Below, piece after piece: positions 7,991 through 17,500 of a DNA stretch of 23,614 nucleotides. The notes below the pieces were generated by a model, which worked only from the letters and a program-made list of their open reading frames with translations, was not told the origin of the DNA and did not search any database. Each line of letters opens with the position of its first letter. Position 1 is the stretch's first letter. The DNA comes from Elysia marginata (taxonomy: Eukaryota; Mollusca; Gastropoda; Plakobranchidae), in contig BMAT01012953.1 of NCBI GenBank assembly GCA_019649035.1, forward strand, positions 155,964 to 179,577, in the 5' to 3' direction. The position numbers and the translations under genes are program-made.

Positions 7991-10949
7991 GTACACATTC
8001 AATAATTTTTTTATGAATACTTAAGAAATATCTCTGACTGCATTGATAAATTATCGTTTACCTAAGATAACTATAGAATGGTAGGAATCGGTACATTTTC
8101 GGTAAATGAAACGCAAGACGTGAACAACGTGCCCCGTTCATTTTAAATTTGATTATCTAGGAAAGAACGGTGGTTATTAATCAAACTTCATTTTGAGAGG
8201 ATGCACTAATGCATTTAATTCAAATTTATGGCGTTTCTTACAATGTAGGCATTAAGACAAAGTAGATTTTCTGAAACAAGTGTTTGATTTTTTACACTTC
8301 TCTATCAGTTTCTCTAAAGATTTGTCAGAGGCTAACCAAAGAAATAATATTTAAGGTTATTTCGCATTCGTAACATAAGATACGGAAGATATCTAGCTAT
8401 GGCTTGAGAATTGTTGATCGGCTTTAAGACGTGTAAGAATCATTTGTATTTCTCCATTATCCGATACAGATATTAGAGCAAAATTTAAGTATTTCATTCT
8501 AGATTCACGCTTGAAAATTGTTACCGATAGAATACTCTATAAAGTTGTTAGACTTTTCTATTAGAAAAACTTTGACATCACAACAACATTTACAATTCTG
8601 GTGGCAAAATCTATGTCCGTAATATGACGGGTAAATCAAGTTATGCAAAATCAAGGAGTGTCGATATGATTCGGTACTACTTTCTCTCGTGATTCCAAGT
8701 GATTCCTAGTGATTTCGAGAAAAAGTAGCACCCATATGATTTACCTGAATATGCTCTGAAATGTTTAAATCAAAGCTGAGACTCTTATTATTAGCATTTT
8801 GTTATGCCTTTCGAGAAATACATCGACAGTAAGCCTGGAAACCAACCAACAGTAACAGAAAAACATCTGATGCAAGGGAAGCTACCCGTGTTTAGTTAAA
8901 AGCAATACAGGTTTGCCACATTCAATAGTTATAGGTATTGATCTAAACCTCCGAAGTGAACATGCAGCGAGAAGTAAACAAATTTGAGCCTAAGGGTCCT
9001 ACCGATCTTTCTTCTTTGAGTTTTAGTAAAGTTAGAACGGAGTCGAACTTATTTTAGCGAGATTTACGACATCTACGCTGGAAAGAAGTTAAGTCATTCT
9101 TTATCTGCCTTTTTCATTCCAGATATTTTCGTAAATAATTCTCGTTTTTCATTGATATTATAGTTCTTTTCATATCTTTCACGATGTAATTAAGTTACAA
9201 TTTTCGTGGATCATCAGGCCCCTTCTCCCTAAATTGAAATGCCACTGAACTGACTGAAGATCTTTCATTTGAAATTATTTACATAAACTTGAATTATCGT
9301 TTCTATGAGACTACATGCAAGCTTTCGGAAATAAAAAGCATGGTGTAAAGATTCCTATTTTAAAAGATCTGCCCTGTGGAAGCTGTTGACGAAATAACCA
9401 TGACCAACATATGAAGACCAACAACAATTGGGTAAATAAGTTAAAATAATCTGATCTTCTAAAAAAATTCAAGCAAATTTTTAATGTTTAGAAAAGAGAA
9501 CTAGTCTCTTTTTTTAAAGTGCTAATTTTGATTTCTCTACTTCTCAAGCATCTGTTTTGGTTTTCTATAGTTCTAGAGCGACCTGAAAAAAGCAGCCCCT
9601 ACCTCGAAATGTTTAAGCCACTCCAGGGTAAAGACCTCAGCAGATAATTATGTTGAAATATATAAGTTTCTGTTTGGGTGGGTACATAGTACTTTTCTAG
9701 GTGTAGGTAGACAAGTTTTTAGTAAAAGAAGGCTGGGTGTATGTTAGTGCAAGGTAAGCTTTGTACATTGTTTTCTGTCTTCTCAAGGTTTAAAAAAAAA
9801 CAGAATACCTTAAGAATATCGAGACTGTGTTTGGTTCATTAACAAAAGTTTGTCCTAGTATAAGAACATTGCTGATATCCGAAAGGGACATAACTTCTTA
9901 TAATGGGAGGGATTTTTAAAAACAAGAGTTGTTCATCGTTTTCCTGAAGACGCGCTATTTAATGTCTGTCGCCACATTATCTGAAACTCCTGGTACATCC
10001 TCTTTGTGTAAGCGTCCCAATGAAACATAGGCGACATAAAATGCTTTAGGGAAACCAAAGTAAGAGAAATCATCAGACATAGTAAATAAAGTAATAAAAC
10101 AAATGAAGTATGGGAAAATAAAATGTGGTTGCTAAAAGCTCATTCAAAAGCAGAACACCGTAATAATCTGGAAAGAAGTCCGACCCAGCCTAGGTTTTTA
10201 TTTGTTTTTTTAAATGGTTGTACTTTTTTTTTGTTTCTAAAACAAGAAAAACACTGTTGAAAGCTTTTAGGCCAAACCACGGCCGGGGATTCGATCTGCA
10301 CATTTTGATATTTGATTTGTACTTCCGTGGAATTTTCAGTTCCTGATTTATTCACGTATTTCCGTTGGAAGAACTTTCTTTGTTTTAATTTTTTTTTCAT
10401 AAAAATATCTTGAAACAAAATTTATAAGGGACACAAATGTATCCTAAGTAATTTATCATTAAATTAAGCGGCATAAGTCAGACTTTAAAAAAACGAATAC
10501 TGAAAAATATTTTCTCTTATCTAAACAAACAATATTTGCATAGCAGTCACCTAAATGGAACACCCAAAATTACATTTGCTTTTTAAAACTTATTTTGTCA
10601 ATCTAGCACAAGCCCTTCCGCAGTAAAACTGTGAATTTTAATAATAATCAAGTAGTTTTATAAACCTATGAATCCCAGTCAGTTTTCTTTGCACTTGTAC
10701 CAAAATATTCGATCATTCCATTCGGCTAATACAAATGCAGGTGCAAAAATCTCAGGTAAAAAAAACCCTAGCGCATTTCTAAAACAATTTACTAAATAGC
10801 TCAAATACAGAAAAAAATACATGGATGAAGTGAGTTCACATGGGAAATTTCACTTCGAAAAAAATGAAAGGAAAGTTTTTTCTTAATATTTCTGCCTTTT
10901 GTTTTCGTTACTATTTTACGCTATACAATTACAAGCACACTCCATTATT
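7991..10949. other. Anonymous AT-rich stretch, no gene recognised
   Basis: No open frame here looks coding. Minus-strand sequence just above 7990 may be more decayed LINE endonuclease, but I cannot follow it. The stretch holds a small hairpin at 8664-8742. A minus-strand 92-codon frame (10140-10418) contains a B-box-like GATCGAATCCCCGG near 10279-10293, but no A box is visible, so a SINE relic there is only a guess. Confidence 0.5.
8664..8742. repeat. Small hairpin with decamer tandem repeat in its loop
   Basis: Arms 8675-8689 and 8716-8730 are complementary with two mismatches over 15 bases. Outside them, GGTAAATCA-type sequence (about 8630) faces TGATTTACC (about 8737-8745). The loop is a 10 bp tandem repeat, GATTCCAAGT / GATTCCTAGT / GATTTCGAG. 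It could be a decayed foldback element. Confidence 0.45.
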
Positions 10950-11057
10950 ATTGGTTCTTCGCCACGCTTGTCATAGGGAGGGTCACGCTTCGTTACACTT
11001 AAAAGTCGCCTAAGTTTCAAGAGGGTTTTTGCCACTGCTGTCAGCCATTGCGGAGGA
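10950..11057 (+). repeat. Left arm of diverged inverted repeat
   Basis: Begins ATTGGTTCTTC (10950-10960) and ends GCCATTGCGGAGGA (11044-11057). The inverted partner is 11536-11643. Both arms are 108 bp with the same motif spacing. Ends are conserved, but the middles are little better than random by eye. Confidence 0.6.
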
Positions 11058-11314
11058 GTCGGTCTCCTCTGTCATGTTCTAAGGCCTATGTAGCCAGTAG
11101 ACTACTGAAGTAGTGAAGTACTGAAATAAAAACAGATTCAATGCCTAACTATTAATGCATCGTTTATTGTCGTCGAAATACGAATTTAAAAAAAAAAACT
11201 CTTTAAATTACTTTTTTATAAATTTACAAATTAAAAAAGTGAGTTGTCAATACAAAGGTTTCTTCTTTATCTTTTTGTTTTAATAAAAGGTATTTTGTCG
11301 CAATAATGATTAAA

Positions 11315-11365
11315 GACTACTACAACTACTACTACTACTGCTACTACTACTACTGCTACTACTAT

Positions 11366-11398
<33 letters not shown>

Positions 11399-11442
11399 CA
11401 CTACTACTACTACTACCACTACTACTACTACTAGTACTACTG
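11315..11442. repeat. TAC/CTA trinucleotide microsatellite
   Basis: About 128 bp of ACT/CTA triplets with a few CTG and CCA interruptions, lying midway between the two inverted-repeat arms at 10950-11057 and 11536-11643. Confidence 0.93.
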
Positions 11443-11535
11443 CTGTTTCTACTCTCGTAACGCGATTGAGTTTCTTTGCTGAGAGATTGAAAGTTATCAG
11501 AAGTCAGTTGCTCCAGTCATTGTTCATACCTCTAT

Positions 11536-11643
11536 TCCTCCGCAATGGCGGTCAGGAAGAACGGCGTCAGCTGTTTGTTGTAGCCTTTAGTCCCCTAAGC
11601 TGCTCTTATCCGCTAAGTGACGTCAGCATCAAGAAGAACCAAT
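11536..11643 (-). repeat. Right arm of diverged inverted repeat
   Basis: Reverse complement starts ATTGGTTCTTC (11643-11633) and ends GCCATTGCGGAGGA (11549-11536). It holds a palindromic TGACGTCA at 11618-11625 and a CCAAT at about 11639-11643. These are common short motifs, and I do not claim a promoter. Confidence 0.6.
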
Positions 11644-11780
11644 AGCAGCAATCCCGTTCTACAAACCTGAATAAGAAAGCAATTCTAAACTAGCAGCACA
11701 GTAAAGTTGGAGCGAAAACATGAGGTAAAAGCAAAAGACTAAAAATTTATAGAGGAAAACATTGTGACTCACCTCACTCA

Positions 11781-14418
11781 TTATGCCAGAACTTCAGTGT
11801 AGACAACATTGTCAGTCTGCTCAGCAAGTACACCATTTTCCTTCGGCATGTAGAGACGCACATTGTCGTTAAAACTTCCTCTACTGAGGACAACGTAGAG
11901 CTGCACATGGCTGAAAAAAATGGCTCCGGCAGATAAATTCCCTCTTTGGACAAAGTCTGACCTTTTGTCTTGTTGGCAGTTATCGCAAAAGCAGGACGGA
12001 TCGGAAATCACTTCCTGCACATTTGAAAAGAGTAAACATTCTCTGACGGTATCAGAGGCATGCGTGGTATGAATAGTCTCTTTTCTGCATGCATACCAGA
12101 GGCAACCTCTGCATCAATTACATAACCATGCATTTCATGGATGATACACCTAGTACCATTGTAGTGTCCAATCTGAGGGCCAATATTGCGTAGAAGCATC
12201 GCATTGCAGTGATTTTTTATTAGGCATAGTCGATGAGGGGGCAGACCCATGGACATAACGTGTTAAAGAACTACAAGGGATATTGGTGATCATTCTCAAT
12301 AACTGTGTCTGAGCTTTGATGCTCATTCTCTTGACCTGGAAATGTCATCATAATGTGGTGGCCAACTTCATCCACAGCAGCATTTGTTGGACAGATAATA
12401 GCGTGAGAGGATAGCCAATGAGGCTCTGTATATGAAGCAGCCAAATCTCCTAATGCAAAATCAAGCAGTTTCATCTTGCCCTTGATTAACATTTCATTTA
12501 GGAGCGTGATCTTGAATTCCAATATGTCTCGATGAACTGGGAAAGCTCGGTTTCCAATTCCTATAAAAATTCAAACTGTGGAGAGTACCTGAGATGTAGA
12601 GGTGCATGTTCTGCTTGAGATTGACAAACGGTACAGAGTTCCACATCAAGGAAGTTTTGAACGCAGCATCCACAATCTGGGTGCGAGAACTATGTCGTAC
12701 TATTGGAAGTACTTGCCTCTAGTCACCAGCAAATAAAACAGTAATGCCTCCAAAAGGTTTGTTGGAATGTCTGATTAAAAATGAATTGGTGTCTCTAGGA
12801 AACTTCACCAATCACAACAAAACCGGCCAGTTTCAAGAGTTTTCCGGTGGCATCACTTGGAGAAATGTTGCACGTGAAATGGTCTGTAATGTTGATCGGT
12901 ATCTTAAATCTGCCATGCAATCTTCTACTATTTGTCAAAAAGTTTGCAGTCATGCCAGACAGTGCAGTGGCAAGCGCAGTGATTTTATGTGAGCGGACAC
13001 TTTTCAACCGGAGATGGATAACATAAGTTTTGCCAGTACCGCCGCTCGATGCAAGTGCGAAAAGAGCTCTTTGAATTTTAATACTGATGACAGGACAGCA
13101 TCAAAAACATACTCCTGTTTGACATGTAATTTTGAGTAGTTTGTTTCTACCTCACCTTTCAATTGTTCTCGATCATGATCATCTCCTTCCAGATTGTTTT
13201 GGAATTTATGGGGTATTTGGCTCTGGCAACTGAAAATTTCTTCTCAGACGAAGAGCATCGTTGTCCAAGATTGCCTGAATTTCAAGGAGGACTTCATTAA
13301 CTAATCTATCTGTCGGTTCAGTCAAATTACCTACTCTCAGTAACTCACGGCTAACTTCTAGTTTATGATTTTCCCAAGACTGCAGTGGATTGGAAGGTCT
13401 ACAGTACATAAGTATATTGGCAATGAAACTTCCTCAATCATGCCCGAAACGAATGGCAGAAGTTTCCTGTATAGACTTTTCAATTTCAGTGTCATCCTCT
13501 AGCAGCCCAAGCATCCTGCAAGCTTCCTCAAAAGTTAAACTTGGTTGTTGATTGTCTTCAAATAGACAAAGCTCACAGGACCTTTTTTGAGATAAAGGGG
13601 CATCCGAAAATAATATATACAGGCTCTGCATGAAGTGGACTTAAAGATACTGCTGGGACCCGACCAATGCCATCACTGCTAAACTATCTATGTCAGTATT
13701 TAAAATACCCCTTTTTCTTCGCTGCCACTTCTCCTCTTTAGAAAACCAGGTGAAGTAACGAGAAAAGCCTTTATCCTTAGCATCTGTCTTTAAAAGTGCA
13801 ATCAGTTTTGTTTGTGGTGGACCATCAGCCAGTACTTGTCGAGCTGTTTTCTTGAAAGAGAAGAACTTGTACATGGATCAAGTGACAGGGAAGTTTGTCA
13901 ACGGGAGGATATTTTTTGTATATTTCATTGTTAGAGGAGCCTTGAAGTGCCTCACCTGGCATTGATGTACTGACAGATCTTATCACTGAAGTTGTCACTC
14001 TTGGCAAAGCAAAAAGAATGTGGTCCTAGCCTTGGGTAGGTATAAAAAACAGAGCATTGAGCTATGAAGACAAGTAGGGAACATGGCTTCTTGAGACACA
14101 TGAGGCATAGGTATAGGTTCTTGACCGCTTGGACAGAAAATGCATTGATGCGCTTCATGACGCAAACTGGGTGTTGGATTGTACGGAACATTAAACGCAA
14201 TATCCATTATGAATGCTTGACCATTTACTGTTATCTCATGTACATGTCCACCATTATCTGTTCTCAGGGTATGTTTTATCAGAAAGATTTGTTGTGTTGC
14301 GGAATGGTTTGTAAAATTGCTTGTTGCAATGTTTGACACCCTCTCACTCCATGGATGAGCTTGATGGGTTTACAACTCCACACGGACCATGAATATTTTA
14401 AGATGTCACAATTATAGA
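11781..14418 (-). pseudogene. Helitron Rep/helicase (PIF1-like) polyprotein remnant
   Basis: Minus strand, many frames. Upstream end: IHGPCG-VNPSS (about 14395-14355), KPFRNTTNLS, VPYNP (about 14195-14170), SVQAVKNLY and DKICQYINAR (to about 13952), then YPPVDKLPCHL. This is the linker between the Rep nuclease and helicase in Helitron proteins. Helicase: LVNEVLLEIQ (about 13300), an EQLKGEVETNYSKL...Q block like the PIF1 Q motif (about 13170-13100), Walker A GGTGKTY intact (about 13045-13025), Walker B degraded to VVIGEV with its Asp lost (about 12810), GGITVLFAGD-stop-RQVLPIV (about 12750-12705), ICPTNAAVDEV (about 12400), GTRCIIHEMHG, FIPRMPLIPS, and a C-terminal QLYVVLSRGS...VVYTEVLA ending in TAA at 11781-11783. 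The HUH and Tyr motifs of Rep are absent, so the copy is 5' truncated. I could not identify a Helitron 3' hairpin/CTRR end. Confidence 0.87.
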
Positions 14419-14562
14419 CCTAGATAGAAATGCTGAATCAGTTTCTGTTACTGTGAGATATGTAGAAGTATCTGGATTAGATCTAGATTCTACATCTTGA
14501 TTTTAATCTTGGCAAGCTAACAGGATTTTAGGCTAGATTTAAAAACTACATTGTTTTGTTAG

Positions 14563-14645
14563 CCTCTCTCTCTCGCTCTCTCTTTCTCTCTCTTTCTCTC
14601 TCTCTCTCCTTTTCTCTCATTTTTACTCTTCCTCTCTCTCTCCCC
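14563..14645. repeat. CT-rich polypyrimidine microsatellite
   Basis: An 83 bp almost pure pyrimidine run of CT dinucleotides with TTT and CCCCC interruptions. Confidence 0.9.
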
Positions 14646-15090
14646 CGCTTAGAAGACTCGTGGAGTCATTTCTAGTCGGGCATCTTTAAAAGGTATCAAA
14701 AAATAAAAATGGGAGGTTGTAAATGATGTAAATTTAGAATAAAGTCAAAATACAGCGTTATATATGTTCATGTGTTTAGGCTCTGTTTATTACTACTTTT
14801 ATTACTTTTTTCAGTATCTACACTGTATAAATTCCTTTCCGGAAATTTAGCTTCGTTACTCGGAGTAATTGTGTGGCTACGAGAGCAGAGCTATTAATAC
14901 CCTAGCAGACCAGTACCTTTCATTTGTTAAGGTCCTTTTACTCTATGTCTCTTGTGTTTCATATTTCTTACTTATCTTCATAGCCTAATGCTCTGTTTTA
15001 TGGGGTTATTTTAATTCGATAAGTTATGTTTATGATCTATCACATCTGAAAGCGTTGTTTCTCGTTGTGCATTCGCTACTCCAGAATTAG
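14646..15090. other. Intergenic stretch, nothing recognised
   Basis: About 440 bases without coding potential, tRNA or repeat structure that I could see. Confidence 0.5.
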
Positions 15091-15309
15091 TAGAGACCTT
15101 TAGCACACGCACCGTGTCTCACTACGCGTACGTGAAAATCGGGAAAGCAGATTGAGAAACTATAAAAATAATGAAATCAGTTTCTAAAAATAGACCCACA
15201 GACGTACTATTTTTAGAAAATGGTTTCATTATTTTTATAGTTTCTCAATCTACTTTCCCGATTTTCACGTACGCGTATTGAGACACGGTGCGTGTGCTAA
15301 AGGTCTCTA
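15091..15309. mobile_element. Near-perfect 219 bp hairpin element (MITE/foldback type, TA ends)
   Basis: Position 15091 pairs with 15309 and every base inward pairs in register to 15193/15207, giving two 103 bp arms and a 13-base loop (15194-15206). By hand count only four positions mismatch (about 96%) and there are no indels. The ends read TAGAGACC...GGTCTCTA, so the element may be bounded by TA, the target duplication of Tc1/mariner-type transposons. It has no coding capacity. The arm similarity implies recent arrival or ongoing correction, in contrast to the decayed elements around it. Confidence 0.88.
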
Positions 15310-15606
15310 TTTTCCGTCTCAGAGTTTCATGTTTTCAGTGCATTCTATATCAAGGCGTTTCCCAATTTTTTTTCGTCCTGCCACAAAGGATTTGTTTTAA
15401 TCCTGTTGCAAAGCATTCTTTCTATTATCTCCAACGTCTGTGCTATCTGAGAGATTTTTCCCTTACTGTTTATCTCAGGCGTTCTGTTTCTACATTTTTC
15501 TGTCTTCAGACTTTGTTTTTCTATCTGCCCGCATTCCAGGATAGTTTTTGCAATCTGTACAAACTTATTCTATCCCAACTAGCATAACCCTTGTCTGGTT
15601 CCTACC

Positions 15607-15790
15607 ACCTGGGTCTAGCAGACCCAGTAACAAGATAATAATAAAGATACAGCTGGATCTCTCAGACCCAGTAATAAAACAATACTAAAACTACAGCTGG
15701 GTCTATTTAACCTAGTAAATAAATAATAACTATAAAAATACAGCCGGGTCTCTTAGACCCACTAACACTACAGTAATATAACAATACGCT
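15607..15790. repeat. Tandem repeat, about four units of 44-47 bp, each with a palindrome
   Basis: GGGTCT-type blocks start at 15611, 15655, 15699 and 15746. Three are followed after a few bases by AGACCCA, making a short imperfect palindrome; in the third unit that half has decayed. AT-rich linkers (AATAATAA, ATACAGC) join them. Confidence 0.8.
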
Positions 15791-16401
15791 TGGTCTTTTC
15801 TCTTTCACATCGACACTGAGACCTTTACAGTTTTAGAGTTACCTCTTTTATGGGAATCCGCCCCCGCTCTCCGATTGCCGCCCCCCACCCCCCAAACAAC
15901 CGCCTAAAACTACCGATTAACCGCCTTCCTAGCACAAAACATCGTAGAGATGTCCATGATGCATTCTTGCTGTATATTGATTCAATCATTTAGGAAAACT
16001 TGTCACTTATACAATGCTGAAGGGGAGCTGGTGGAAGCTAGAAAATAGAAAGACACTGAAATTATAGAGATTTAAGCCTTTTAGCAATGTTTGATACATG
16101 TGCTAATATAACTATATGGATAGATCTGCAATTGTTATTTCGAAGACTCTTAACACATGAAACACTTTCAACTATTATTGTCAATAGTTGATAGTCATCT
16201 CCCTTAGTCTGAAGTGAATGTTAGTCAGCAGGCTAAATCTGAGTCCCTCTCAAGATGTTCTCCCATGAAGACATGTTTAAGTTCTAAAATAAACTGGTAT
16301 CCAACACCATAGTTAATAACATACTGAAACCATGCATCAGAATAATATTTCTTTTGAACTGATTTTCAAGTTTGTTAATTGGAGTAAAATTATTTGAACA
16401 A
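15791..16401. other. Intergenic stretch with a short C-rich tract
   Basis: No gene recognised. Positions about 15860-15910 are cytosine-rich, including two C6 runs (CCCCCCACCCCCC); the rest is AT-rich. The piggyBac reading frame cannot be followed upstream of about 16400. Confidence 0.5.
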
Positions 16402-16925
16402 CTTTTTCTCAAAATCGCTTCAGCCCCTGCTAAATTCTGGTCGCTTTGATGATAAATCAAGCAGAACTGCCCGCAAAGCTAAGGACAAGTTTGCGCATGT
16501 GCGTGACATTTAGGAGCTCTTTTAAAAAGGTCTGAGAGATTTCTATCATCCCGCTGCTTTCTTGATGTTGGATGAACAATTGGTGTCCTTCAGGAGAAGA
16601 TACAAGCTTTATTCAATACAGTATATTTATGCCAAGTAGACAAGATAAGTACAGCCTCAAAATTTTTTGGAGCACTGAGACTTTAGCTAGCTAGAACCCC
16701 CAAAGAGTATCTATCGCCTTGGCAAATAAAGAGCTTTCAGCCGGGAAGCTGTAAATGATCCAGTGGGGTGTGGCGTCGTGGAAAATCTAAAAGAAAAGTT
16801 TGCAGGCTCCGACAGGAATATCACATGTGACAATTTTCTCACAGACCTCAATCTGACAGAAGAGTTTCTGAAGAGAAAGCTGTCAATTGTTAGAACCGTG
16901 AGTAGAAACAAGAAATGTCTTTCTC
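16402..16925 (+). pseudogene. piggyBac-type transposase remnant, catalytic core
   Basis: Plus strand, at least three frames. First, SGRFDDK followed by KDKFAHVRDI, a stop at 16511-16513 where Trp is usual, and ELF with a stop at 16523-16525. Next comes AFLMLDEQLVSFR, whose Asp is the first catalytic residue (about 16570-16595), then PSRQDKYSLKIFWSTETLAS (about 16630-16690). Last, SAGK...NDPVGCGVVENL and GSDRNITCDNFLTDL, with the second catalytic Asp at 16829-16831, then EEFLKRKLSIVRTV and RNKK. The third catalytic Asp region is not present before the sequence breaks down near 16925. The piggyBac DDD transposase family cuts and pastes at TTAA; this copy is dead. No terminal inverted repeats were identified. 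Confidence 0.87.
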
Positions 16926-17073
16926 TGTCTTTCCGAAGCAACAGTTTCTCCAATCCTCCAGGTTGCCATGGAGCTTGTGACTGAACTCCTGTAGCACAAT
17001 GAATCTTCCATTCAGACATATTCTAGAAGCCACGTTGGAAAGTCTGTCAACTTTGTATGACATCAAGAAGACT

Positions 17074-17367
17074 AGCAATGTCTCTTTCAAGGAAGCAAAT
17101 CCCATCAAAAAGACAAGCAATGCCTACTACAAGGAAGCAGAAGCCATTCAGAATGCAAGCAATGTCTACAACAAGGAAGCAGATCCCACCAAGAGGACAG
17201 GAAATGTCTGCTAAAAGGAAGCAGATCCCACCAAGAGGATAAGCAATGTCTACAACAAGGAAGTAGATCCCACCAAGAGGACAAGCAATGTCTGCTAAAA
17301 GGAAGCAAATGCCGTCAAGAGGACAAGCGACGTCTACTTCAAGGAAGCAGATCTCATCCACATGTTC
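17074..17367 (+). repeat. Seven-unit 42 bp tandem repeat, multiple of three
   Basis: AGCAATGT-type unit starts fall exactly every 42 bases: 17074, 17116, 17158, 17200, 17242, 17284 and 17326. In the plus frame a unit reads SNVYNKEADPTKRT (14 residues). Units 4 and 6 carry GTCTGCTAA, a stop in this frame. Units 3-4 and 5-6 look like a duplicated 84 bp pair. The same frame continues past the array into the CxxC segment at 17452. Since 42 is divisible by three, any frame open in one unit tends to stay open; this explains a 110-codon frame on the opposite strand (17047-17379). Confidence 0.93.
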
Positions 17368-17500
17368 CACACCCTCCAAATCTCAAGCTTCTCAGAAATT
17401 AGGCAAACGAAGAGCTCACAATCACCAGCAGTCACCGCAGAGAGACCGCGATGTTCATTATGCCCACATAAAAACAGACAGAAAAACAAAAATGCAATGA
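17368..17500 (+). pseudogene. Probable piggyBac C-terminal cysteine-rich fragment
   Basis: In the same frame as the 42 bp array, the sequence reads on to RPRCSLCPHK (Cys codons 17452-17454 and 17461-17463). TDRKTKMQ follows in the next frame. This resembles the start of the cysteine-rich C-terminal domain that follows the catalytic core in piggyBac transposases. The frame breaks here and later cysteines are absent. It supports reading 16402-17500 as one decayed transposase gene with a repeat expansion inside. Assignment from so short a motif is moderate. Confidence 0.55.

Noticed and set aside
10140-10418. Possible second SINE or small gene on the minus strand
   Set aside because: Only a B-box-like GATCGAATCCCCGG is visible; there is no A box, tail or recognisable protein motif.
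11618-11643. TGACGTCA plus CCAAT as a promoter
   Set aside because: Short motifs expected by chance, no transcript start or gene nearby, and they lie in an inverted-repeat arm.
14064-14336. 90-codon plus-strand open frame
   Set aside because: Antisense to the Helitron remnant, where the minus strand carries recognisable motifs.
15288-15587. 99-codon plus-strand open frame starting in the hairpin element
   Set aside because: Phe/Leu/Ser/Cys-rich composition from T-rich DNA, no motif, and its start lies inside the palindrome arm.
17047-17379. 110-codon minus-strand frame with a 14-residue Cys-rich repeat
   Set aside because: A 42 bp tandem unit keeps any open frame open. The plus strand links to piggyBac motifs on both sides, so the minus frame is a shadow.
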